A stretch of DNA of 42,202 nucleotides from Magnetococcales bacterium (GCA_015234115.1 JADFWP010000021.1:1-42202), one strand, 5' to 3'. Counted from the stretch's first letter, positions 19,378 through 27,247 are shown. Made by a program: numbers and translations. The notes: a model not told the origin generated them from the sequence alone.

Positions 19378-19657
19378 GGGGGCACAGGGGGCGCCTCTCT
19401 GTATTTTCTTATTAATTATTTGAAAAACAATATAAAAAAATAATACAGGGTGCCCCCTATCCGCCCCCTATCCGCCCCCTGAAGGCCCCTAGCCGCCCCC
19501 TCAAGAAATAAGTTGTCAAAAAATTAAGGGGGCGGATAGGGGGCGGGCACGCATCGGATGAAATCATTATTTTACAGCATGTTATCTCGTGCCTGCGCAC
19601 AATCCGCCCCCTGTGCCCCCTATCCGCCCCCTTTTAAAAAACGCCTTTAGGGGGCGG
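19378..19657. other. Candidate replication origin: GC iterons around AT-rich segments
   Basis: TATCCGCCCCC units occur at 19458-19468, 19469-19479 (11-bp period) and 19621-19631, with CCGCCCCC also near 19492 and 19604. Inverted copies are GGGGGCGGATA at 19528-19538, GGGGGCGG at 19539-19546 and at 19650-19657. An almost pure A/T block lies at 19400-19446 and another at 19558-19575. Iterons flanking AT-rich DNA upstream of a primase-helicase gene is how satellite and plasmid origins are built. The flanks (19101-19377, 19660-19955) hold no supportable gene, only more C-rich runs. Confidence 0.5.
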
Positions 19658-19975
19658 CTGTTTTGTTCAATATCAATGCGTTATATAGGGGTGCCCCCTG
19701 AACTGCCCCTTTTTCCTCGTGCCCCTCTACCCCCCCTCGTTTTTTTCCGCCCCTTTTCCATGGGGTCATAAAATAATTCAGTGCAAATTCCCCCCCTGTG
19801 CCCCATTCCAGGCATCGAGCGACGGTCGTCTCCGGTGGGCAAGGCCCTTTTCCTTTTCCCGGCTGGCTTTGTCCTTTTTTGGGCTTGACACCCCCCAGCC
19901 TCCTGACACATGCTTGATCCCGGAGCTTCAGAACCTCCGCAATCTTCACAACCACAGGCGGTCATCCGCCCCCGA

Positions 19976-19994
19976 AAGCCATGGCGGCTTTTTT
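19976..19994 (+). terminator. Terminator-like hairpin ahead of the C4-like region
   Basis: AAGCC, 5-nt loop, GGCTT, then six T. A second hairpin, GGCGG-TCAT-CCGCC, lies just before it (19957-19970). Short, but placed where phage immunity regions use premature termination. Confidence 0.5.
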
Positions 19995-20074
19995 GTGCCT
20001 GCGATTCGTCGTGGCACGACTTTTGATTTCTGCAATTCGCCAGACTCCGGGGGAGCCGTGTGCATGTCCAGGCC

Positions 20075-20187
20075 GCAAGGCTAAAGGCATGGCTGCCCAA
20101 CCTGTGGTGGGGTTCTGAACCCCCGGAGCCTGGACGCTTCAGAACCGCCCGTACTCCGGCAATCCCAATTGCACCCACAGGAGTACG
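20075..20187 (+). ncRNA. C4-like antisense RNA region controlling the antirepressor
   Basis: Immediately upstream of the Bro-N gene. Stem-loops seen: GGGGT/ACCCC (20109-20123), and a two-part hairpin in which CGTACTCC (20150-20157) pairs perfectly with GGAGTACG (20180-20187), enclosing GCAAT-CCCA-ATTGC (20159-20172). GGAG at 20180-20183 is the antirepressor's Shine-Dalgarno, so this fold hides it, and the same segment could bind it in trans. C4 of phages P1 and P7 is a small RNA that silences the antirepressor gene beside it. The motif and context fit the C4 family; the exact ends are estimated. Confidence 0.6.
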
Positions 20188-20190
20188 CGC

Positions 20191-20688
20191 ATGACCAGCA
20201 GCACCCCCACCCCCTTATCCCGCCCGGCTGTTCCGTTTCTCTTCAAAGCGCACCAAATCCGTGTCGTGACAGATCGAGGCGACACTTGGTTCAACGCCAA
20301 CGACGTTTGCGCGGTGCTGGGGTATGGCGATCCTGACCGTGCCCTTGCATCCCATGTGGATGCCGAAGACCAAGCTGCATTTGAAATCATCGATGATCGG
20401 TGCATCACCAGACAAATCAAGCACATCAACAAGAGCGGCACTTATGCCCTGATCTTGTATGCCCGTGGAAAAAAATCAAAACGCTTCAAGGAGTGGGTCG
20501 CGTCAAAGGTGGCCTTCATTCGGAAAGCGCAGTCTTCCTTGGGACTGGAACCGGCCAAGCCACAAACTTTTGTCGTGACGAAAGAGCAGGCCAGCGCCAT
20601 GCGAGGACTCGTTCTGGCCGCACCGCTCGTGCTCAACGCCATCTGCGACAACCTGATCGGCATCTTGGATTTGGGGGTGGAGCGGTGA
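20191..20688 (+). CDS. Bro-N domain antirepressor
   Basis: A 165-aa protein with a Bro-N domain at about residues 13-105: VPFLFKAHQIRVVTDRGDTWF, NANDVCAVLGYGDPDRAL, and the closing ALILYARGKKSKRFKEWV. The C-terminal ~60 residues are helical and not a known antirepressor tail. Bro-N proteins of temperate phages typically inactivate a repressor and trigger induction. The ATG has GGAG 7 bp upstream, which is in the C4-like hairpin, so translation is probably blocked until that RNA is removed. No repressor gene is evident in the element, so the target may be a repressor of a helper phage. Confidence 0.85.
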   Translation: MTSSTPTPLSRPAVPFLFKAHQIRVVTDRGDTWFNANDVCAVLGYGDPDRALASHVDAEDQAAFEIIDDRCITRQIKHINKSGTYALILYARGKKSKRFKEWVASKVAFIRKAQSSLGLEPAKPQTFVVTKEQASAMRGLVLAAPLVLNAICDNLIGILDLGVER

Positions 20689-20697
20689 GCCAAAAAC

Positions 20698-20725
20698 GGG
20701 GGGCGCAAGCCCCCTGAATCTTTTT
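20698..20725 (+). terminator. Possible terminator after Bro-N gene
   Basis: GGGGGC-GCAA-GCCCCC hairpin followed after six bases by TTTTT. It separates the Bro-N gene from the next gene, which has its own promoter-like sequence. Confidence 0.45.
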
Positions 20726-20737
20726 GAAAGAAATGGG

Positions 20738-20767
20738 TTGACATTCACGACGCCTCTTAGGTAAGGT
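20738..20767 (+). promoter_or_regulatory. Promoter-like sequence of the unknown cargo gene
   Basis: TTGACA (20738-20743) and TAAGGT (20762-20767), 18-bp spacer, about 39 bp before the ATG at 20806. Confidence 0.45.
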
Positions 20768-20805
20768 TCTTTCAAGTCCCTTAACCAGATTTGAGGTTAC
20801 TACGC

Positions 20806-21651
20806 ATGGCCACCCACTACGATGACCCATATGGCGCTTACCAGAGATTGTCGGAAAGACGAAAAAGACATTTTCTCGATCAGCTTGAAGGGCTTACCGC
20901 CATTCCAAAAGATGGTGGCTTTAAGCAACTCGCTGAACTTCCTGACAGAGACAAGTTCATAGCAAGGCGGGCGGCTGATGCAGGCTTCCCCCCTGACGAA
21001 AGCAAGCTGCAAAAATACCCGGATTTCAGCTTGACTCATGGGCAAGCAGCCTGGGTTCTCTGGAAATGGATCGCAGAAGAAGCGGAAGAACATGATTGGT
21101 CTGAAAGCCCCCCAGAGTGGTTCTTTGGCTACCTAAAATATCTGCGAAGAGCGGGTATTCCATTCGCGGATGGAGAGATGGAAGGGGGAACAGGAAATTT
21201 TGTTTCCTATCAGTACCATCATCTGATGGAAATGGCGATGGCCCTGCTTTTGAAGTGGCACGGGGTTGCCAACAAAGATGTGGCTGGCTTTATTGTTTCT
21301 CTGCGCTATCAGTTGCGGATCCTGTTTGCTCAAGCCTATGTCGAAAGATTCACTGGCAAAGGTTCACCTGTTTCGATTTCCAGACAGATCGGAGACGAAG
21401 AAGAACGGACCGAAATTGAAGGAGTATTCCTTGATCTAGGGATCACATACCATCGAGAAAAAGGGTTCGAGTACAATACCGATGATGATGGGAACCTTAA
21501 ACTGTTAAGCCCGTGGGAACTCATCAATCATATTACAGACGAATCAACCAATGGAGACGGATACCTTGGCATTATCTGTTTGAGTGCAATTGCCATGGTC
21601 TTGGTTGACTACGCCGAGAAAGCGCCAGAATTCAAGCGTGGTCCACGCTGA
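20806..21651 (+). CDS. Unknown 281-aa protein, possible cargo gene
   Basis: Not recognised. It has no signal peptide, clear transmembrane segment or known catalytic motif. The middle is strongly helical and aromatic (TEWFF/YLKYLRRAG-like, YQYHHLMEMAMALLLKWHGV), the rest rich in Asp/Glu. Base composition is visibly more AT-rich than the neighbours and its start has its own TTGACA promoter and GAGG Shine-Dalgarno, with a terminator before it. These features mark an independently expressed, separately acquired gene at the position where satellites and prophages keep accessory, often anti-phage, functions. That role is only a guess. A TTG at 20791 is an alternative start. Confidence 0.7.
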   Translation: MATHYDDPYGAYQRLSERRKRHFLDQLEGLTAIPKDGGFKQLAELPDRDKFIARRAADAGFPPDESKLQKYPDFSLTHGQAAWVLWKWIAEEAEEHDWSESPPEWFFGYLKYLRRAGIPFADGEMEGGTGNFVSYQYHHLMEMAMALLLKWHGVANKDVAGFIVSLRYQLRILFAQAYVERFTGKGSPVSISRQIGDEEERTEIEGVFLDLGITYHREKGFEYNTDDDGNLKLLSPWELINHITDESTNGDGYLGIICLSAIAMVLVDYAEKAPEFKRGPR

Positions 21652-21688
21652 TTTTTTTGCGCTATTAAGTGACTAAAGAGAGACTCAT

Positions 21689-24280
21689 ATGAACGCTGCC
21701 CAACTTGCTCAAGCCATTGACCTTCACACCCTCGCTTCTCAGCTTGGTCTGCGCCGTCATGGAGCCGATGGCAATTATTTCGTCCCATGGAGGGGAGATC
21801 AGAACCCATCACTTTCCATCTTTAAAGCCAACGACAGGCAGAGATGGAAAGATCAAGGTACAGACGATCATGGAGATGCGGTTGACTTGGTGCGCAAGGT
21901 CAAAGGGATGGACATCCCAGAGGCCATGCGTTTTTTGCATCAGAATTACGGCATCCCTTTTGATTCCGCCGCCCCTGTGTTGTCGCCTTCCATGCCTGCC
22001 AAACTGCTACGAGAACAACATTTATGGCAAAGAGCAAAGACCCATCCTGCCATTGCCAGCGCTGCTGATTACCTGATCCAGACTCGCCGCCTGCCCGAAG
22101 AGGCCGTGCGTCGGTGGCAAGGGAAAACGTTCGGTTTTTCCGATTACACCCCCAAAGACGGTGATCCCACTGCCCATGGCCCGGCCATCGTTTTTCCGGT
22201 GACAGACACCAACGGCGTGGTGATTGCCCTGAACCTACGCTATCTGGCGGATGGCCACGAACCAAGGATGCGGACTATCGGAGAGGCGGCAGGAGGGATG
22301 TTTCTGCCAAGGCCGGAAGTCAGACGAGCGGCAGTGATATGGCTGGTGGAATCCCCTATCGATGCCTTGACCCTGGACGCCGCCGGTTGTCCGGCAGCAG
22401 CGTTTCTGTCGGCTTCCTGGGCAGATCATTTTTCTTTTTCCTGGCTCACGGATCGGCAACGGCTGATGGTCCTGGGTGACAAGGACGAGGCCGGGAAAAA
22501 GGCGGCAGGCATTCTCTACCACCGCGCCTTGTCCGCAGTGAAGACAGCGCAAATCGTGGACTGGCAATCTCCGCACAAAGACCCCAACGACGCCTTGCAG
22601 GCGGGCATGCGGTTGGAGGAGGTGCGAGAGTTGGCGCAACAGGCCGACACCAGCTTGTTTCCAGCAGGCGCGCCATGGATGCCAGAGACGGAATACAAAC
22701 GGCTTTCCATGTTCGTCTGCGGTCTGGATTGTGTGGATGCGGTACGAGCGCACCATGGCGATGGTGAGCAGGAAACCACTCTGGAGCCGGTGACAGGATT
22801 CCGGATTTTCCGAATTGATCCGATCACGGTCCATGCGCCGGAGACGGCCTTTGGAGGAGCGGCAGGGAATTATGCGGGTCATAAACGGCTGGTGACTTAT
22901 CGACGCGCCGATTCACCACTGCTTCACCGAAGGGTGATCGATGCAACAGACCTGGGCAAGCCCACCGTATGGATGGAGTGCGGCCAGTTGCACAACTCCC
23001 GCCATTTGTCCCGAATGCTCCAGACCTTGAGCAGGGACCAACGCCAGCAGCATGAAACCGTCGGCGTGTATGGCCTGGTCATGGTGAATGGGGTCATTCA
23101 GTTGATGGACTCCAGCAACGGTTATCTCACCGAAAAAGAATGCATTTACCATAATTATCGTTTTCCGAGTGCACCAGTTGAAACCGCAAAACCCATCCTT
23201 GAAAAGCTCAATGGGCTACTCAAAGGCGGTCTTGGGGTCATCTGGTTTGGTTGGTTTGTCGGAAGCATGCTGAAAGTATATCTGGGGTTCTGGCCACATC
23301 TGGCAGTGTCCGGGCATGCCGGGAGCGGCAAGACCCTGATTGCCAAGCGCGTTCTCTGCGCTTTGACGGGTTGCTTGTCACAAGAACCCACGACATTGCA
23401 AACCCCGTATCGTCGCGTCAAGGTGGTCTCCAATCATCTGTTGCCGGTGGTCTTCGATGAGATCAGCCGGGCATCCCAATCCAATCTTAATGATTTTGTT
23501 GATCTGCTTAATAGTTGTTACAGGCATGATTTCAGGCCGCACGGACAAGAAGGCGGATTCCGTGTAGCTGCTCCTGTTTGTCTGGTGGGTCAAGACAACC
23601 CGATTGAAGATGCCGCCATCAATTCCAAGCTCATCCAGTTCGACATCGATGGTGAAAAAATCGATGGCGGCTTATTCACACCGGAAGGGCAATTCCCAAT
23701 GCAAGAATGGGCAGCTTGGTTACAACGTTGGGACCGGCCCAAGGCAGAATTACGTCTGCGGCAGATCCGAGATTCCTTATCCATCCACCTGCAATCCGCT
23801 CCCAACGATTCTAATACAGGTCGATTCCTGGAAAATTACGCAGCATTACAATTCGCACTGGAAGAATTATGCGCGTTCTCTGGATATGATGATGATAAGA
23901 TATTCCAGACCTTGCCAAAATTAATGAATCTCCATTCAAGAGAATCGGAAGTGATACGGAAAGAGTCAGTAGGCATTTTGGATCGACTGGCAAGAGATGT
24001 GACCCTGGCCAGGAAAGATGACCGCCCCCCGTTTAAAGTTGAAAACGGGCAACTGATTATATCTCCGAAAGTAATGCTTGACTTTTTATCAAAAAATAAC
24101 CGCATCTTTCCAGTAAAAAGTTCCCGACGCCTTGTTACTCACCTGAAACATGACGGATTTTTGATGGAGAGTAACAGTTCTCGACGTATCGACGGACAAA
24201 AAACCAAGGCCGTGGTACTGGATCTGAAAAGAATGGAAGAGGCGGGAATTGATTGGCCAATGATTGATGATCTGATGTGA
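21689..24280 (+). CDS. Primase-helicase (toprim + AAA+), replication protein of the element
   Basis: An 863-aa protein. Residues ~28-70 (NYFVPWRGDQNPSL to DAVDLV) resemble the CHC2-like primase N-terminal fold, though without zinc cysteines. A toprim domain follows with WLVESPIDALTLDAAG (near 219) and VLGDKDEAGKKAA (near 262). A helicase AAA+ domain has Walker A GHAGSGKT near residue 540 and Walker B LLPVVFDEIS near 584. The C-terminus looks like a winged-helix (FPVKSSRRLVTHLKHDGF). Such proteins start and drive replication of satellites and phages, recognising iterons near the gene; the iteron cluster 2 kb upstream is the likely target. It heads a plus-strand run continuing through the terminase genes. 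Confidence 0.85.
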   Translation: MNAAQLAQAIDLHTLASQLGLRRHGADGNYFVPWRGDQNPSLSIFKANDRQRWKDQGTDDHGDAVDLVRKVKGMDIPEAMRFLHQNYGIPFDSAAPVLSPSMPAKLLREQHLWQRAKTHPAIASAADYLIQTRRLPEEAVRRWQGKTFGFSDYTPKDGDPTAHGPAIVFPVTDTNGVVIALNLRYLADGHEPRMRTIGEAAGGMFLPRPEVRRAAVIWLVESPIDALTLDAAGCPAAAFLSASWADHFSFSWLTDRQRLMVLGDKDEAGKKAAGILYHRALSAVKTAQIVDWQSPHKDPNDALQAGMRLEEVRELAQQADTSLFPAGAPWMPETEYKRLSMFVCGLDCVDAVRAHHGDGEQETTLEPVTGFRIFRIDPITVHAPETAFGGAAGNYAGHKRLVTYRRADSPLLHRRVIDATDLGKPTVWMECGQLHNSRHLSRMLQTLSRDQRQQHETVGVYGLVMVNGVIQLMDSSNGYLTEKECIYHNYRFPSAPVETAKPILEKLNGLLKGGLGVIWFGWFVGSMLKVYLGFWPHLAVSGHAGSGKTLIAKRVLCALTGCLSQEPTTLQTPYRRVKVVSNHLLPVVFDEISRASQSNLNDFVDLLNSCYRHDFRPHGQEGGFRVAAPVCLVGQDNPIEDAAINSKLIQFDIDGEKIDGGLFTPEGQFPMQEWAAWLQRWDRPKAELRLRQIRDSLSIHLQSAPNDSNTGRFLENYAALQFALEELCAFSGYDDDKIFQTLPKLMNLHSRESEVIRKESVGILDRLARDVTLARKDDRPPFKVENGQLIISPKVMLDFLSKNNRIFPVKSSRRLVTHLKHDGFLMESNSSRRIDGQKTKAVVLDLKRMEEAGIDWPMIDDLM

Positions 24281-24297
24281 GGTAGGGAACAACCACC

Positions 24298-24549
24298 ATG
24301 AAATCCATTCCACCCCCAGACTTGAACAAACCCACCAGGGTTCCTGCTGTATTGAGGCCAGACCCAAAGCCGGAGCCGGTGCAGGGTGATGGCCTGATCG
24401 CGTTATCAACGTGGCTGAACGTGTTGCTGACCATGGCTTGTCCGGAGAGTATTCCGGAAAAGAAATGGCAGCGATTCAAAAATGACTGTGCCCTTTTCGT
24501 GGATTCCTGTTTCGTGGATTCCTGGCGTAACAACTCAGTGAAGGAATAA
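24298..24549 (+). CDS. Small protein A of unknown function
   Basis: 83 aa, 17 bp after the primase gene, with a GGTAGGGAA upstream. The N-terminal half is Pro-rich; the C-terminal half (LNVLLTMACPESIPEKKWQRF) aligns with the next gene's product, so they are paralogues. A 15-bp exact tandem duplication at 24495-24524 encodes FVDSC-FVDSW. No homologue recognised. Position between replication and packaging genes suggests a regulator or packaging accessory. Confidence 0.6.
   Translation: MKSIPPPDLNKPTRVPAVLRPDPKPEPVQGDGLIALSTWLNVLLTMACPESIPEKKWQRFKNDCALFVDSCFVDSWRNNSVKE
24495..24524 (+). repeat. 15-bp tandem duplication
   Basis: TTTCGTGGATTCCTG twice in a row, in frame, near the 3' end of small protein A. 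Confidence 0.95.
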
Positions 24550-24555
24550 CCAATC

Positions 24556-24867
24556 ATGATCGATCTTTGTTCTGTATGCCCCAACAAGACAACCTCACCG
24601 CAGATCCCACCGAAGACGACTGCAGATCCCACCGGAGACGACCGCAGATCCCGCCGGAGACGCACGTCGAAGCCGAGACAAGAAGACGAGTTGACCGCGT
24701 TACAGAGGCGGAGTGAGATGACGAGGACCACGCTGCATGTGTTGCTGGCAGCAGCCCGCCCGATACACATTTCAGAGCATGCGTGGCGGCAACTCAAAAG
24801 GGATTACTTCCTTTTCTCGTTGTCCTGTCTTTCGGACTATTTTCGCAAACGTTTGGAGCAGGAGTAA
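24556..24867 (+). CDS. Small protein B of unknown function
   Basis: 103 aa, 6 bp after small protein A, with AAGGAA before the ATG. The C-terminal half (LHVLLAAARPIHISEHAWRQL and KRDYFLF) is related to small protein A; shared positions include VLL, P-x-x-I/S-E, W, K-x-D and a Cys near the end. The middle is very basic (DDRRSRRRRTSKPR) and is produced by three copies of a 22-bp repeat, each read in a different frame. Function unknown; the basic stretch could bind nucleic acid. Confidence 0.55.
   Translation: MIDLCSVCPNKTTSPQIPPKTTADPTGDDRRSRRRRTSKPRQEDELTALQRRSEMTRTTLHVLLAAARPIHISEHAWRQLKRDYFLFSLSCLSDYFRKRLEQE
24600..24665 (+). repeat. 22-bp tandem repeat, three copies
   Basis: Units at 24600-24621, 24622-24643 and 24644-24665 start GCAGATCCC and differ at a few positions. 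As 22 is not a multiple of three, each copy is read in another frame and a change of one copy would break the gene. Confidence 0.92.
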
Positions 24868-24874
24868 CGCAAGC

Positions 24875-25354
24875 ATGGCCCGTCCCTGTTCTGTATGCAC
24901 CCACAAGGCAAGGAACGCCATCGACAAGGGTCTCGTGGCCGGAGAGCCTTTCCGCGCCTTAGAGCGTCAATTCGGGGTCAGCCGTGATGCATTGCGCAGA
25001 CACAAGGGCGAACACATCCCCGCCGTGATCGCACAGGCCCAAAAGGCGGTCGAAGTGGCCCGAGGTGATTCGTTGTTGGAACACCTGGAGACCTTGCGCA
25101 AAGACGCCAACACCATCAAGAAAAAAGCCGAGGAGGCCAAAAGCTATGGGGCGGCCATCATGGCGATCCGGGAGTCGGTGCGCATTCTGGAGTTGATGGC
25201 CAAGTTGCAAGGGGAATTGCAGGAGGGTCACACGGTCAACGTGCTGGTCACGCCGGAGTGGGTGTCGTTGCGGCAAACGATTCTGGAGACCCTGGATCCT
25301 TTCCCGGAAGCAAAACAACTCTTGCTCAAAGAATTGACTCATGCTGGCGGATGA
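24875..25354 (+). CDS. Putative terminase small subunit
   Basis: 159 aa. The N-terminus has a CSVCTHK motif and a helix-turn-helix-like segment (FRALERQFGVSRDALRRHKG), followed by a long coiled region (residues 60-120) that could oligomerise, the general plan of small terminases: DNA-binding HTH plus ring-forming helices. It precedes the large-terminase ATPase gene and overlaps its start by 14 bp, which supports the assignment and implies translational coupling. The start is the ATG after GGAGTAACGCAAGC; the open frame extends upstream but through the previous gene. No database check was possible; a generic regulator is the alternative. Confidence 0.6.
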   Translation: MARPCSVCTHKARNAIDKGLVAGEPFRALERQFGVSRDALRRHKGEHIPAVIAQAQKAVEVARGDSLLEHLETLRKDANTIKKKAEEAKSYGAAIMAIRESVRILELMAKLQGELQEGHTVNVLVTPEWVSLRQTILETLDPFPEAKQLLLKELTHAGG

Positions 25355-26087
25355 TTTGCGAATGGGGTTGGACCCGGTGCTGTTCGCACAAGAGCGTTTG
25401 GGCATCACCCCTGACCCTTGGCAAGAGCGGGTGTTGCGGTGGCCGGGCAAACGTCTGTTGCTCAACTGTTCACGCCAGGCGGGCAAAAGCACGGTGGCCA
25501 GTGTGTTGGTGCTGCATCGGGCGGTGTTCTTCCCCGGTTCTCTTTCGATCCTGGTAAGCCCCTCCTTGAGACAATCCAGCGAGCTGTTCCGCAAGGTGGC
25601 AGAACTGCTTGATCGCTTGCGGGTGAAACCCAAGCTGTTGGAAGAGAACAAACTTTCCTTTCGTCTGGCATGCGGGAGCCGGGTGTTGAGCCTGCCCGCC
25701 AGCGAAGCCACGATCCGAGGATTCAGCGGTGCGGATCTGATCATCGAGGACGAATCATCACGAGTGCCTGATGACCTTTACCGGGCGGTGCGGCCCATGC
25801 TGGCGGTGTCGGGTGGCAAGATGATCCTGATGAGCACTCCCTTTGGCAAACGAGGTCATTTTTTCGAGGAGTGGCAACGGGGTCTCAACTGGGAACGGAT
25901 CGGCGCAAAGGCCACCGATTGTCCCCGTATCGACCCCAAATTTCTTGAAGAAGAGCGGGTGAGCCTGGGTGACTGGTGGTTTCGACAGGAATACATGTGT
26001 GAGTTTGTGGAAACCACTGACCAAGTTTTTAGTTATGAAGCCATTATGGGTGCCATGTCGGCAGAAGTGAAACCGCTTTTCGGTTGA
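25341..26087 (+). CDS. Terminase large subunit, ATPase half (separate gene)
   Basis: 248 aa, the packaging-motor ATPase: adenine-side Q in DPWQERVLR, Walker A SRQAGKST (44-51), Walker B LIIEDES, coupling motif LMSTPFGKRG, and the WWFRQEYMCEFV block that in full-length TerL leads into the nuclease. The protein stops at VKPLFG, exactly at the usual interdomain linker. The nuclease half begins 23 bp downstream with its own strong Shine-Dalgarno. All ATPase motifs are intact, so this looks like a functional split and not decay. Confidence 0.85.
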   Translation: MLADDLRMGLDPVLFAQERLGITPDPWQERVLRWPGKRLLLNCSRQAGKSTVASVLVLHRAVFFPGSLSILVSPSLRQSSELFRKVAELLDRLRVKPKLLEENKLSFRLACGSRVLSLPASEATIRGFSGADLIIEDESSRVPDDLYRAVRPMLAVSGGKMILMSTPFGKRGHFFEEWQRGLNWERIGAKATDCPRIDPKFLEEERVSLGDWWFRQEYMCEFVETTDQVFSYEAIMGAMSAEVKPLFG

Positions 26088-26110
26088 TGTGACGCAATGG
26101 AGGCGTTGTG

Positions 26111-26791
26111 ATGAATGATTTCCTGATCGGTTTGGACCTGGGGCAAATGTCGGACTACACCGCGTTGACGGTGATCGAGCGATTTCATGAAGAAAACCCA
26201 ACCCTCTACCACTTGCGCCATCTGGAACGGTTCCAATTGGGCACCCCCTATCCGGATCAGGTGGCGCGCGTGAAATCTCTGGTAGAGCAGCCACCGTTGC
26301 GGGGTTGCTCTACGCTGATCGTGGATCAAACCGGGGTGGGCAAGCCGGTCGTTGACATGCTCAGCAACACTGGCTTGCCTGTTTCCATTATCTCCGTCCT
26401 CATCCATGGGGGTGATGCCGTGAGCGAGGAGGCCAATCAATACCGGGTGCCCAAGCGTGACTTGGTGGGAGCTTTGCAAGTGCTGTTGCAAAGCAAGCGG
26501 TTACGGGTAGCGGAAGGATTGAAAGACGCCCCGATTCTTGTCCAGGAGTTATTGAACTTCAAGGTAAAGATCAGCCTTGGCGGACATGACAGTTACGACG
26601 CCTGGCGAGAGGGGGTGCATGATGACCTGGTGTTGAGTGCCGCCATGGCATGCTGGTATGGGGAGCGCAAACCACGATGCCGATTCGATTTCCTGACTTC
26701 CAACAGTCGAGAGAGAAGGGAACACGCAAGAGCTATGGACATTTTTTGCGGCTACTCGGGCAGCATGAGTCAAATGATGAGAGGATACTGA
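26111..26791 (+). CDS. Terminase large subunit, nuclease half (separate gene)
   Basis: 226 aa with the RNase H-like fold of TerL nucleases: first acidic site in IGLDLGQMSDYT (Asp9), second strand LIVDQTGVG, and the closing VHDDLVLSAAMA with two Asp. These would bind the two metals that cut concatemers during headful or cos packaging. GGAGG lies 7 bp before the ATG; a GTG directly in front (26108) is less likely. It begins at the residue where one-piece TerL proteins pass from ATPase to nuclease. Together with the upstream gene it would make one complete large terminase of normal total size. Confidence 0.8.
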   Translation: MNDFLIGLDLGQMSDYTALTVIERFHEENPTLYHLRHLERFQLGTPYPDQVARVKSLVEQPPLRGCSTLIVDQTGVGKPVVDMLSNTGLPVSIISVLIHGGDAVSEEANQYRVPKRDLVGALQVLLQSKRLRVAEGLKDAPILVQELLNFKVKISLGGHDSYDAWREGVHDDLVLSAAMACWYGERKPRCRFDFLTSNSRERREHARAMDIFCGYSGSMSQMMRGY

Positions 26792-26815
26792 AGGCACCAA
26801 TACCGGAGACAAGAA

Positions 26816-27247
26816 ATGGACGAACCCATAATACTCACAACGGGCGAAGTGTCTAAAATGTTGAGAATGTCCAGACAAAGCGTTCTGAATGCTATTGAAA
26901 AGAAAGGACTTCCGGCCGTAATATCGAGCAATCCAGGAGTAAAACGCAGAACAATATTTTTTGTGCGCGATCAGTTGTTATTGTGGATTGCAAGTAAAAC
27001 CGTGAATGCATCCACCACCCATGAACCGCAACCTGTTATCTCCGAGAGTGCACCATGCCGGTTTACAAACGCCCCAACTCCCCATTCTGGTACATTGCGT
27101 TCACAGACGCAAACGGTCAAAGAATTAAACGATCGTCTGGGACAACTGACAAAAGGGAAGCGGAAGCCCTTGAAGGAAAATGGAAGCACGATGTCCACCA
27201 GCAGCGCATGTGGGGCGTCCAACCCCAAAGGAGCTTTGACGACTTGA
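26816..27247 (+). CDS. Excisionase-like HTH protein
   Basis: 143 aa. Residues 5-60 are a winged helix-turn-helix of the MerR/excisionase type (LTTGEVSKMLRMSRQSVLNA, then RRTIFFVRDQLLLWI). GGAGAC precedes the ATG. The last 64 codons (from 27055) overlap the integrase gene in another frame; this tail is Ser/Thr/Lys-rich and may be tolerated by-product. Next to the integrase it probably directs excision, bending DNA at the paired sites near the ends. Confidence 0.75.
   Translation: MDEPIILTTGEVSKMLRMSRQSVLNAIEKKGLPAVISSNPGVKRRTIFFVRDQLLLWIASKTVNASTTHEPQPVISESAPCRFTNAPTPHSGTLRSQTQTVKELNDRLGQLTKGKRKPLKENGSTMSTSSACGASNPKGALTT

Noticed and set aside
19719-20084. 121-codon plus-strand frame upstream of the C4-like region
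   Set aside because: Covers C-rich runs and terminator-like hairpins with no good start; such frames are common artefacts over phage immunity RNAs.
25341-26791. Terminase halves as a pseudogene caused by a nonsense mutation
   Set aside because: The second half has its own well-placed Shine-Dalgarno and start, and every motif in both halves is intact; kept as two genes, though only comparison with relatives can settle it.
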